In this document: positions 10,260 through 17,196 of the stretch, piece after piece | How the letters are laid out: each line of letters begins with the position of its first letter | How positions within the stretch are numbered: position 1 is the first letter of the stretch | From: a virus | Direction: 5' to 3' (one strand) | DNA length: 31,267 nt | IMG/VR virus record: IMGVR_UViG_3300021509_000010 | Location: 1 to 31,267 of that record | Program-made: the position numbers and the translations under genes | The notes under the pieces: model-generated | What the model was told of the DNA's origin: nothing | Database searches by the model: none | Seen by the model: only the letters and a program-made list of their open reading frames with translations

Positions 10260-12497
10260 TTAATCTTGTAATAACTCGTCCATCACATCTTCGTATTCAA
10301 GTGAACGGTCATCTACAAGATGTACTTTAAACGCGTCAGGATGTATTACTCCAGCGTTAAATGCTGCTATGAGGAATTCATATTCGTCTTCTGCAAGCTC
10401 ATCCTTCGCTATACGTATCGCTTTCCTAATTACTTTCTCTATATACCCTTTATCATTTTCCACTAATACCATATCTGCTAGTCCAATGTTCCACGGGAAT
10501 TGTACAGCTGTAAGTGCAGCAAGTCCTAGTACTCTTCTAAATCTCCTAACTGCACTTTCAGGAGTTTCATTTGCACGGGCAAATCCGAACTGTTTAACGA
10601 ATTCAAGTGCTTTTTCTGGTTCAGCTTCAATCTGTTTCAGTACGTCACGTATCTTATTGAAACTATTAAAGACACCGTTACGATCAAATCTAACTTCTAT
10701 AGTCATTCTAATTACAGCGTTTGCTATATCTTTAGACGCTAGGTGCGGCAGTATTTGTTTTTCCATCACTCCATTCATTATCTTTCCAAACCTACGTATT
10801 ATCTTCTTATCATCTATATGAACTATATCCAATACACTTAGTATCTTCGTAAACATTTCTGCATTATTGGTAGCTAGTTTATTCGTTCTAAATCTTATCA
10901 TGGCATCCATTAGTTTATTGAACTCCCTAATCTTTCCGCTAGCAAATAGTAGCATTTCATCTGGCTCGGTACGTTTTGCTTCTTCGTACCATTCTGCCGC
11001 TAGCGGACTATCTTTTATGCTAATTCCGTGCTTCATTCCTTCGATCGCAATCTGCACAGTATTCAGGAACAGTTTGAATTGTTCAGCATACGTATCCAGA
11101 TCCACCTTCTTATTCTTCAGTATTTCGCTATACCATTTCAGAGTCAGATAGCCAACAGCTTCTGCATTCTCATAAGACAGTTTCCAATACTCATATTCGG
11201 TGTTGATCTTTCCTGCTACCTCTTCTGTTAGCTTTTCTACATATTCGTCATGAGCTTCAACTAGCGGTCTGAACTTTTCAATAGTTTCGTCTGCCCAGAA
11301 TGCTAGCTTCGTTATTCTCTCGTCATTAGTTACGAATGCCATGTCACCGTCGAAATCTCCCAGTCCAACGAATTTCCATAGATCAGGATGTACATATATC
11401 ACGGGATCCTCTCCTACCGTCACACGAACTTTCGTAAGTCCACCAATACTTGCTAACGGAGATCTGAATATCACTACAGTGTCGCCAGTCCTGACACGTA
11501 GATGTCTAGCTATCTCTTTCGGTATCGTTATCCAATTAGGAGTGTCACTTTCGATATCAGGAAGTGCTACTGCACCTGCTTTCTTAATTCTAAGTCTAAA
11601 TGCTCTTCTGATTGCAGATCTAAGTTCATCTTTTACGTTCTCTAGTGCTTCTCTAGTCCTGAACCACTTGAATACATGCGCCGCTACACTAGTATCGCTC
11701 ATCTTCATATCTATCTCAGGTATATCATATTCGCCATACAGAGCTATTAGTGGCTGAACACCTCTCTTGGTAGTAATTCTATTCTCACCTATTTCAGCTA
11801 TCCACATGAATTTCTTATAATCGTCTATCGGTCCGTGATCTTCTCCATTCTTTCTAATATCGATCTTTAGTGCATTTTCAATAGGAACCCATATCTCATT
11901 GTCAGGTACGAACTTAGCTGGCGTAATCGTTCCTTTTATCGCTCCTTTAACTTCGCTACCAGCAAACTTTCTCCACTTCTTACTTACGAATATACAACCA
12001 TCAGTTCTATAGTCATCGAATATGTCACCCCTAACAAACCTTACTGTATCTATCTCTGGCATCAGGTCAGTGATGTTCGCTATCCTTCTTCTTATGAGCA
12101 GTTTATACCTTACAATCCTCTTTGCAGTATTGGTAACCTTATTGATAACACTCTTGAAAGCAGGACTCGGATTCACGATGATAGTTGGATCTTTAGTGCC
12201 TTGTCCGCTAACACCAGCATAATATACATTCTTTCCGAACAGTCTGAGAATTAGTTTCTCGGAAGGTATGAATCCTCTGAATTTCACCATCTTCTTATAT
12301 GCACTCACATTACCTGTTACTTCAACTGTCTCAAGTCTTTCGTTATATCTTATGTCCATATCACCTGTAATCGGATTGTACCTTTTTATGCGTTCGATCA
12401 CTAGAACCTTAACTCTCATACGTCCGTCCGCTAGCTTTTCCACTTTCTGATTCATCTGCTGTTTCAATAACTCCCTTACGTGTTTGAAGTCAATCAT
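10260..12497 (-). CDS. Single-chain two-barrel RNA polymerase, YonO/QDE-1-like, 745 aa
   Basis: Starts at ATG 12497 behind AAAAAGGAGGTTATA. The decisive motif is GDFDGDMAFV with DFDGD at 381-385, the metal-binding signature of the beta-prime-type double-psi beta barrel in cellular RNA polymerases and their single-chain relatives (QDE-1, phage YonO). Upstream, RSPLAS (345-350) and VIYVHPDLWKFVG fit the strand order before this motif. The N-terminal barrel is suggested by DGCIFVS (166-172) and VKGAIKGTITPAKF (183-196) with conserved lysines (184, 188). QIAIEGMKHG near 475 resembles the post-barrel helix. It is shorter than YonO (about 900 aa). It probably transcribes phage genes without host subunits, but a primer or RNA-copying role is not excluded. 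No known promoter specificity. Confidence 0.85.
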   Translation of the reverse strand: MIDFKHVRELLKQQMNQKVEKLADGRMRVKVLVIERIKRYNPITGDMDIRYNERLETVEVTGNVSAYKKMVKFRGFIPSEKLILRLFGKNVYYAGVSGQGTKDPTIIVNPSPAFKSVINKVTNTAKRIVRYKLLIRRRIANITDLMPEIDTVRFVRGDIFDDYRTDGCIFVSKKWRKFAGSEVKGAIKGTITPAKFVPDNEIWVPIENALKIDIRKNGEDHGPIDDYKKFMWIAEIGENRITTKRGVQPLIALYGEYDIPEIDMKMSDTSVAAHVFKWFRTREALENVKDELRSAIRRAFRLRIKKAGAVALPDIESDTPNWITIPKEIARHLRVRTGDTVVIFRSPLASIGGLTKVRVTVGEDPVIYVHPDLWKFVGLGDFDGDMAFVTNDERITKLAFWADETIEKFRPLVEAHDEYVEKLTEEVAGKINTEYEYWKLSYENAEAVGYLTLKWYSEILKNKKVDLDTYAEQFKLFLNTVQIAIEGMKHGISIKDSPLAAEWYEEAKRTEPDEMLLFASGKIREFNKLMDAMIRFRTNKLATNNAEMFTKILSVLDIVHIDDKKIIRRFGKIMNGVMEKQILPHLASKDIANAVIRMTIEVRFDRNGVFNSFNKIRDVLKQIEAEPEKALEFVKQFGFARANETPESAVRRFRRVLGLAALTAVQFPWNIGLADMVLVENDKGYIEKVIRKAIRIAKDELAEDEYEFLIAAFNAGVIHPDAFKVHLVDDRSLEYEDVMDELLQD

Positions 12498-13174
12498 TAT
12501 AACCTCCTTTTTCTAAAAAGTTCATTTACAAGTGTTATATTTATTTTGTCGATGAGTTTCGTAGGATCTTTTATATCGATGCCCCTTATCGCGTACATGG
12601 TCGGCAATATCCCTGCTATAAGTCCTCTATTTAATTCTTCATTAAAGTCAAGTTTGCTAATTATTTTATAAATTTTATCAGTTGCTTCCTCCTCGACATA
12701 ACCGTAATTATATTCAATGATGGTTTCATTTGCTATAACGAAATATCTTATACATGTAACTAGTTTCGTAGCCATTAATATAGCATTTAGATCTTTTGCA
12801 TGGAAAATATCTCCACTAGAAGGAAATCCTAGGATAATATCTATATATTCTGTCAATTCTAGTTTAGCTATAGTTTTCTGGATTAGTTCTGTTTTAGTCG
12901 GATGCGAGTGCAAAACATACACTTCTACTTTTTCGTTTTTGTCTAGTATCGCTTCTGTAATAGCTTCTTCGTTAAACATACAGAATTGGTCTGTCTCTAG
13001 AGAAGCTACATCTTCTACAGGCATCAACTCATTTTTTGTCGCTAATAGTATGAGTGCACGTTCAGTTTCGGTATAATCGTCTGGTACATTCATCTTGTAT
13101 ATACTTAAAATCTCTTCTTTCGTCCATTCCTTTTTCACTGCCTGTTTCTTAAACAACCTTATTAGTTTCCTCAT
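12497..13174 (-). CDS. JAB/MPN-like metalloprotease-fold protein, 225 aa
   Basis: Starts at ATG 13174 behind AAAGGAGGAAAGC; its TAA overlaps the ATG of the RNA polymerase gene. VYVLHSHPTKTE supplies H89 and H91, and GFPSSGDIFHA supplies S119 and D122. Together they fit the JAMM pattern HxHP...SxxD, with an acidic residue possible upstream (E69/E70). The gap between HSHP and SSGD is about 27 residues, longer than the usual 10, so this is a divergent or inserted member. Catalytic MPN domains bind zinc and cleave isopeptide or peptide bonds; here the substrate is unknown. Tight coupling to the polymerase gene suggests a joint role, for example processing or binding a host factor; that is inference. 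Confidence 0.55.
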   Translation of the reverse strand: MRKLIRLFKKQAVKKEWTKEEILSIYKMNVPDDYTETERALILLATKNELMPVEDVASLETDQFCMFNEEAITEAILDKNEKVEVYVLHSHPTKTELIQKTIAKLELTEYIDIILGFPSSGDIFHAKDLNAILMATKLVTCIRYFVIANETIIEYNYGYVEEEATDKIYKIISKLDFNEELNRGLIAGILPTMYAIRGIDIKDPTKLIDKINITLVNELFRKRRL

Positions 13175-13494
13175 GCTTTCCTCCTTTCGATCTCTTTCAT
13201 TTTCATTATCTTATCTTTCTCGATTATCACTTGCTTTCTGTCCACTATAACTGCACTTTCGATAGTCTCGATCCGATACTGCACTATTTCTAGTTCATAT
13301 CCGTAATCTGCAACATATTCTTTCGCTTCTTTTAACCACTCGTCAATGTGTTCTTCGAACGTGAAATACAGCTTTCCGTCGTCTTGTTCTATCTTATATT
13401 CGTTAGTCCACACGTATGACCACGGTCCGATGTCAGTACCAGCTACTACGACCTTGTATACGCTTATTATTATCGGCCTCTCGTTTAGTCTCAT
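13171..13494 (-). CDS. Hypothetical protein, 107 aa
   Basis: Starts at ATG 13494 behind AAAGGAGAATAGAA. The N-terminal part is beta-rich (IIISVYKVVVAGTDIGPWSY) and the C-terminal part helical and charged (DKIMKMKEIERRKA). No family recognised. It overlaps the following ATG by 4 nt, placing it in the same polycistron as the JAB-like and polymerase genes. Confidence 0.75.
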   Translation of the reverse strand: MRLNERPIIISVYKVVVAGTDIGPWSYVWTNEYKIEQDDGKLYFTFEEHIDEWLKEAKEYVADYGYELEIVQYRIETIESAVIVDRKQVIIEKDKIMKMKEIERRKA

Positions 13495-13496
13495 TT

Positions 13497-14006
13497 CTAT
13501 TCTCCTTTCTTCTCTTCTTCTTTTAGTTTCAATAACTCTTCATCCGTAGTTACTTCTATTATCGCTTTCTCGTCAGTAGCATCGATGACTACAACATAAT
13601 CTTGTGTAATATTTTCTTCGTTTATAGTAGTTTCAATGATGTTTCCGATATCAGTTAACGCCTTTGCGTCCTTATTAGTTTTAAGTAGTATTCTAATAAC
13701 TCTGTCTACTTCATATTGTTCTACGTTCCACAGTTTACGCGGCCATGTCAGTTTCGTCCCGCTGTTCAGCTTCACTTGAATCAGTACACCGATTCTTCCG
13801 ATTCCGAGAGCGATATCGACTTTCATCTTTATGTCAAGAGCAGTTCCATTTTCAGATCTCAGTACGTGCTTTTCACCGAATTTTGCTATCAGGAGTCTTT
13901 CAACTGTGTCTTCTACGTACGTTCCTCCCGCTCTCTGTATGTAACTCTCTGTTGTGTATCCGAACCTATTCAACAATTTACGCAAAAAGATATGTCTCTT
14001 AGTCAT
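13497..14006 (-). CDS. Possible PD-(D/E)XK nuclease, 169 aa
   Basis: Starts at ATG 14006 behind AAAGGGAGGTAACA. The pattern EDTVERLLIAKFG (32-44) as helix one, KVDIALGIG with D64, and VLIQVKLNSG with Q77-V-K79 fits the restriction-endonuclease-like core, D...(E/Q)xK. The size of about 170 aa suits a stand-alone resolvase or nuclease domain, such as a Holliday junction resolvase. The C-terminal 50 residues are acidic and helical. I do not see a second metal-binding acidic residue with certainty, so this remains a prediction. It is first after a long structured RNA (14010-14230). Confidence 0.5.
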   Translation of the reverse strand: MTKRHIFLRKLLNRFGYTTESYIQRAGGTYVEDTVERLLIAKFGEKHVLRSENGTALDIKMKVDIALGIGRIGVLIQVKLNSGTKLTWPRKLWNVEQYEVDRVIRILLKTNKDAKALTDIGNIIETTINEENITQDYVVVIDATDEKAIIEVTTDEELLKLKEEEKKGE

Positions 14007-14009
14007 TGT

Positions 14010-14230
14010 TACCTCCCTTTGAAAGATAACGATTAAGCTGAAGATGCTTAACGCCTGATCATGATAGTCCTTTCTACAAGCTGATAACCAGGCATATCAG
14101 CTTGTAGGAAATGCTACAGTTTTAAATCCTGACAGAGGGGTCTAGGATCTTCGCAGGTACCAGGCAAACCGTAGCCAAAACCTGGCTCTTGTCACTCCCC
14201 CTCTTTAGGGAGTCCAAGCTCAGCTAATTC
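14010..14230 (-). ncRNA. Structured leader RNA before the possible nuclease gene
   Basis: In plus coordinates a perfect 13-bp stem CTACAAGCTGATA/TATCAGCTTGTAG with an 8-nt loop lies at 14073-14106. CCAGG and CCTGG pair around 14160-14190. AGAGGGG and CCCCTCT (about 14136-14205) can close a larger domain. ATCCT/AGGAT forms a short stem near 14125-14150, and a 10-bp CCAAGCTCAG/CTGAGCTTGG hairpin (14213-14243) overlaps the previous stop. The arrangement looks like a riboswitch or other cis-regulatory RNA, but I cannot match it to a known class. Confidence 0.5.
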
Positions 14231-14473
14231 CTAACTGAGCTTGGTTTCCGGAGCTTCCTCCGGGAATGGGAGCTCCAAAATCGGATTCTCCGAGAAACGG
14301 AGAATCACCAATTTCTGGAGCTTCCGCTGCTCCTCCTCTCCCCAATTCAGAGAAAGAGGAGGTTCCCCAAAAAATTCTCCCTCAAGTCCAAAGGCCTCAA
14401 CAGCCTCTATGAAGAGGGAGAACTCCTCGAAATTCTCGAGGAGCTCCGGAGGTACTATGGTTTTATAACTCAT
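14231..14473 (-). CDS. Acidic hypothetical protein, 80 aa, in hairpin-rich DNA
   Basis: Starts at ATG 14473 behind AAAGGAGGTAACT. It reads MSYKTIVPPELLENFEEFSL and is rich in Glu, Pro, Leu and Phe. The coding DNA is markedly GC-richer than its neighbours and packed with inverted repeats: ATTCTCCG/CGGAGAAT, CCTCCTCT/AGAGGAGG, TTCTCCCTC/GAGGGAGAA and CTCCTCGA/TCGAGGAG. So it may serve as structured RNA as well as a message. The frame stays open to 14722 upstream. A longer 137-residue form from ATG 14650-14648 is possible but has no ribosome-binding site. Acidic small proteins sometimes mimic DNA; that is only a thought. Confidence 0.6.
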   Translation of the reverse strand: MSYKTIVPPELLENFEEFSLFIEAVEAFGLEGEFFGEPPLSLNWGEEEQRKLQKLVILRFSENPILELPFPEEAPETKLS

Positions 14474-14740
14474 AGTTACCTCCTTTATTGTTTTGCTCCC
14501 CCCTCGAGCATTCGGCTTTCGGGGCTCCCCAGACGAATTCGCCTTGTCGTATCCCTTCCCAGGGAATACTTCGTCTGAGGAGGGCCGTTGTAGTGCTTCT
14601 GCTGTATCACCATCGGCAGCCAGGCACTGCCTGGCAATTTCCAATTTCATTATGATCACTCGATGTTTGGTGTTTGCTTTGTACCCCGGGGCTCGAAACC
14701 CCGGAGCACAAAAACAAACCAAAACCTAGTCTTCGCTGAC
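14474..14740 (-). promoter_or_regulatory. GC-rich, hairpin-rich leader of the early block
   Basis: An 11-bp hairpin (plus 14681-14691 with 14699-14709, loop CTCGAAA) comes first in the transcript. A GCCAGGCA/TGCCTGGC palindrome (about 14617-14635), a CAGACGAA/TTCGTCTG stem (about 14531-14577) with a nested GTATCCCT hairpin, and a GCTC/GAGC hairpin follow. No separate gene is supported, though the frame is open. With GC content unlike the rest it may be acquired DNA or a conserved RNA. Confidence 0.45.
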
Positions 14741-14741
14741 C

Positions 14742-14925
14742 TTTCTGACGTATCCTGCCGCGCTATTCCGCGCCACCTGCTGCGTATCCTGAGACTTCCT
14801 GCGTATCCTGTTATTTCAACGTTACCTGCTGCGTATCCTGAGACTTCCTGCGTTACCTGAGATGCCTAATGTATCCTGTTACTCCTACGCCACCTGAGAT
14901 ATCCAACGCTACCTACGCGGCGCCA
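14742..14925. repeat. CCTGCTGCGTATCCTG-type repeats
   Basis: The 37-bp block starting ACCTGCTGCGTATCCTGAGA occurs near 14775 and, 49 bp later, near 14824, differing at a few bases. Single words GTATCCTG and ACCTGAGA recur up to 14900. GTATCCTGC is also found in the hub at 2868-2958, so the two non-coding regions share vocabulary. No gene lies here. Confidence 0.6.
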
Positions 14926-14975
14926 AATTAAATTTTTCAACTATACATGATCAAATTTTCAAAATCTAACGCTCT

Positions 14976-15003
14976 ATATTACGTTAACAGTATACGTTAA
15001 CAA
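14976..15003 (-). promoter_or_regulatory. Candidate leftward early promoter inside the operator repeats
   Basis: On the minus strand TTGTTA (15003-14998), 16 nt, TAATAT (14981-14976). The -35 arises only because the middle 13-bp repeat has AACAATAT instead of AACAGTAT. Predicted start near 14969. It would read the whole early block beginning with the leader at 14474-14740. Confidence 0.45.
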
Positions 15004-15150
15004 TATACGTTAACAGTATACGTAAATAGGGTTTATTCTCTTAAAGAGAATAAACCCTTACGTTAGACGTATCTATTACGTATCTATAGACGTATATATA
15101 TTATTACGTTAACAGTATACGTATTAACGTTAACAGTATACGTAAACATA
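14981..15150. repeat. ACGTTAACAGTAT operator-like repeats in the divergent control region
   Basis: Units of 13 bp start at 14981, 14994 and 15007 with a truncated one at 15020, all in direct tandem. Two more begin at 15106 and 15127. They flank a perfect hairpin and lie between the leftward (14976-15003) and rightward (15176-15203) promoters. The core is the same as in the array at 2551-2848. This is the arrangement expected for binding sites of a repressor or activator that governs both promoters. Confidence 0.65.
15028..15058. repeat. Perfect 15-bp inverted repeat between divergent promoters
   Basis: AGGGTTTATTCTCTT (15028-15042) is followed after one base by its complement (15044-15058). 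No U-run follows on either strand, so it may be an insulating hairpin or a dimer-binding site rather than a terminator. Confidence 0.7.
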
Positions 15151-15175
15151 CCAGCGCCTAAACAATTATTGGCCC

Positions 15176-15203
15176 TTGCGTAAATTGATTATCGTGCTAT
15201 AAT
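15176..15203 (+). promoter_or_regulatory. Rightward promoter with consensus TATAAT
   Basis: TTGCGT (15176-15181), 16-nt spacer, TATAAT (15198-15203), in the wider block CTTGCGTAAA. By standard geometry +1 is 15210, the A of the first ATG of the rightward genes. Five operator-like repeats lie upstream. Confidence 0.75.
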
Positions 15204-15209
15204 ATTAGT

Positions 15210-15713
15210 ATGTACGGTAGCATTGGTCCAGAACTAAAAGCAGATATCATAGAGGTACGTAACTGTTTAAAATGTCCGTACTTCTTCAAGTGCGCTAAGA
15301 AAAATCTTGTTAGGATTGAAAGTATCGATATGAAAGCAAGAAAACTTGGAGAAAATGTTATAATGGCAGCAGAAGTTGCTATATGCTTAGAAATTATGCC
15401 AAATTTCTTTCTATACAAAGAATGCGATAGAGGAATATTAGATAGTGGATATGCTACAGTTATATATCATACTCATAAGTCAGAAGTAGGCATTATAAGA
15501 CAAGAGATGCTTGAATATCTTATTGATAACTATTATTATAAAGAAATGGAGACCTCTTCTGTAGAGATAGAATTAATTATTCCTATTAGTGAGTGGCATA
15601 AGACTAATGATACTACGTATACAACAGATCAAACAGATGTACTCGAGGTAGTAGATATATTAAACAAACTGTACGATATAGTATATAATCAGGGAAGGAG
15701 GATTGTGTTATGA
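15210..15713 (+). CDS. Cys-cluster protein A, 167 aa, probably from a leaderless mRNA
   Basis: The ATG at 15210 is the predicted transcription start and has no ribosome-binding site. Alignment with the next gene supports this start: both have about 15-18 residues before a cluster C-x2-C-P-[YF]-F-x-K-C, here NCLKCPYFFKC (C19, C22, C28). The rest is alpha/beta with no known domain. Three cysteines plus one more could bind zinc or an Fe-S cluster. It overlaps the next gene by 4 nt (ATGA). It is the first gene of the rightward set, so possibly a regulator or an early virion protein; unproven. Confidence 0.75.
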   Translation: MYGSIGPELKADIIEVRNCLKCPYFFKCAKKNLVRIESIDMKARKLGENVIMAAEVAICLEIMPNFFLYKECDRGILDSGYATVIYHTHKSEVGIIRQEMLEYLIDNYYYKEMETSSVEIELIIPISEWHKTNDTTYTTDQTDVLEVVDILNKLYDIVYNQGRRIVL

Positions 15714-16429
15714 AAATAAAATATCCTGGAGTACAGTTATATCAAGTAGGAGATTGTTATAGTTGTCCGTTTTTCTTGAAATGTCTAACGAGGTATATTA
15801 CTACTCATATTACTGAAACTGAATTTAGAGACGTCGTAGTACGCATTGAAAGGGAAAAAGACAATTATCCGACTATAAAGCCAAAGGATTATTTATTAGT
15901 AGGATTCAAAGTATCCGTTCCTATTTATGTAATAGCAATGAATAGAGATATTAATTGTAAGGATAAAGGAACTATTAGGAGTAGAATTATAGATAAGTCT
16001 AAAGATCCTATACTAGTAAAGGTATATGGAGAAATTGATATAAGAGAATTGGATGATTATAGTTATAGCGCGGATTACGTAACAATATATTCGTATACAT
16101 TAGATAGTAGTACATCAGAATGGAGTAACGCTCCTATCACAACAATAGATACAGATACTGTTCCTAACGGTTATAATATTAGTACTACGGTAGAACCTAA
16201 TGTTATTTATACTGCCTATAACGGAAGCGGTAATATAACTGGTCAGTATAATTCTTACTCAGTATACAGCATTTTTGACTTTACTTTCAATATACTATTT
16301 CCATTTGACATGTTTAAACAGGTTGCAGAAGTATATGGAAGTACTATAGCCGTATCGAAAGTAGTAGAGCTGTTATATGATAGCTATCGTAAAATAATTT
16401 ATCAGTGCTCAAATGGAAGGATTATATGA
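15710..16429 (+). CDS. Cys-cluster protein B, 239 aa, paralogue of A
   Basis: Starts at ATG 15710 behind GGAAGGAGG with an ATGA overlap. It has the same N-terminal pattern as A: DCYSCPFFLKC (C16, C19, C25), which fits a gene duplication. Its middle is Thr/Ser/Tyr/Asp rich (residues about 120-185) and seems beta-structured, the kind of composition common in virion or fibre-like parts. No known domain. The end overlaps the next ATG (ATGA). Confidence 0.75.
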   Translation: MKIKYPGVQLYQVGDCYSCPFFLKCLTRYITTHITETEFRDVVVRIEREKDNYPTIKPKDYLLVGFKVSVPIYVIAMNRDINCKDKGTIRSRIIDKSKDPILVKVYGEIDIRELDDYSYSADYVTIYSYTLDSSTSEWSNAPITTIDTDTVPNGYNISTTVEPNVIYTAYNGSGNITGQYNSYSVYSIFDFTFNILFPFDMFKQVAEVYGSTIAVSKVVELLYDSYRKIIYQCSNGRII

Positions 16430-16920
16430 AAAAATGTAGTATATGTGATGGTACTGTTAAGGTTAAAAAGTCGTATAAGTATAACGGTAAGAAGTACTAT
16501 ATTTGCGATAGTTGTAGTAAGAGATACAAATTCGACAGCCGTGGATTTTTTTATTTACGTAAGAAAGGTGGCGGAAATGTTAGTAAGTTGCAGAGAGTTG
16601 TACGGATATACCTGAAGAGGTTATACGGAAGTTCCGATGTTTTCGAGGAGGTTTTGCCATGTTGGATGGTGGATTTTGGGAAGAGGTATAGGTTTGATTT
16701 TTATATTGTTAGTAAGAACGTTTACGTAGAAGTTCATGGTAGACAACATTTTTATCAGTACCCTGAGTTCCAGAGTGAAGAGGAGTTTTTGAGAGCAGTT
16801 GAGAGAGATAGGGAGAAGCGGGAGTTAGTGGGAAGAATCGGGGGGCCGTATAGGTTGGTTTATATTTTGTTTGATGATCCAATTTATGATATTGAGTTTT
16901 ATAGAACGCTAATAGAATAG
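16426..16920 (+). CDS. Zinc-ribbon protein with Vsr/DUF559-like endonuclease domain, 164 aa
   Basis: I choose ATG 16426 (ATGA overlap, GGAAGG upstream). The N-terminal ribbon CSIC (C4, C7) and CDSC (C27, C30) is followed by a nuclease-like domain: FDFYIVSKNVYVEVHGRQHF, with D91, E102 and Q107-H108, then a charged helix ERDREKREL and a last strand YRLVYILFDD. This order fits the Vsr/DUF559 branch of PD-(D/E)XK enzymes. Such proteins in phages cut or nick DNA or act as homing-type endonucleases. It might mobilise itself or act on host DNA; no target site is seen. Confidence 0.65.
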   Translation: MKKCSICDGTVKVKKSYKYNGKKYYICDSCSKRYKFDSRGFFYLRKKGGGNVSKLQRVVRIYLKRLYGSSDVFEEVLPCWMVDFGKRYRFDFYIVSKNVYVEVHGRQHFYQYPEFQSEEEFLRAVERDREKRELVGRIGGPYRLVYILFDDPIYDIEFYRTLIE

Positions 16921-16958
16921 TTGCAATTAAGTTAGTTAAGCAGTATAATGAAAGTAGA

Positions 16959-17192
16959 ATGTTTGACACTCTTGTTATTGAACAGATGAGGATTTATGTC
17001 GAGAGCGTTTATAACGCAAAAGCTAAGTTATATTATGTTATGAAACCGGATATTAGCGGAATAACTAATGGAGATAGTTTAGTGGCAATGTTTAGTTTGG
17101 TTCCGAGAGGAACAGATGTAGATGTTCCTGCATTTGTTATCGTTAGGCATAATAATAAAGATGGAGATGTTATATTAAACGAGATACTATAG
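16959..17192 (+). CDS. Hypothetical protein, 77 aa
   Basis: ATG 16959 is the first standard start in this frame, but it has only a weak GAAAGTAGA before it. The frame is open back to 16905 and those codons (AIKLVKQYNESR) look natural, so the true start may be a rare codon upstream. The protein is alpha then beta: MRIYVESVYNAKAKLYYVMK and a C-terminal FVIVRHNNKDGDVILNEIL. No family recognised. Confidence 0.6.
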   Translation: MFDTLVIEQMRIYVESVYNAKAKLYYVMKPDISGITNGDSLVAMFSLVPRGTDVDVPAFVIVRHNNKDGDVILNEIL

Positions 17193-17196
17193 GAGG

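Noticed and set aside
10260-12497. DNA-directed host-type beta-prime subunit captured from a bacterium
   Set aside because: Both barrels seem to be in one 745-aa chain, and typical beta-prime regions such as the N-terminal zinc domain and NADFDGD context are lacking.
14681-14709. tRNA T-arm-like hairpin (GGGG, TTTCGAG, CCCC)
   Set aside because: The loop is shifted relative to TTCRANY, the stem is 11 bp, and no acceptor or anticodon arm accompanies it.
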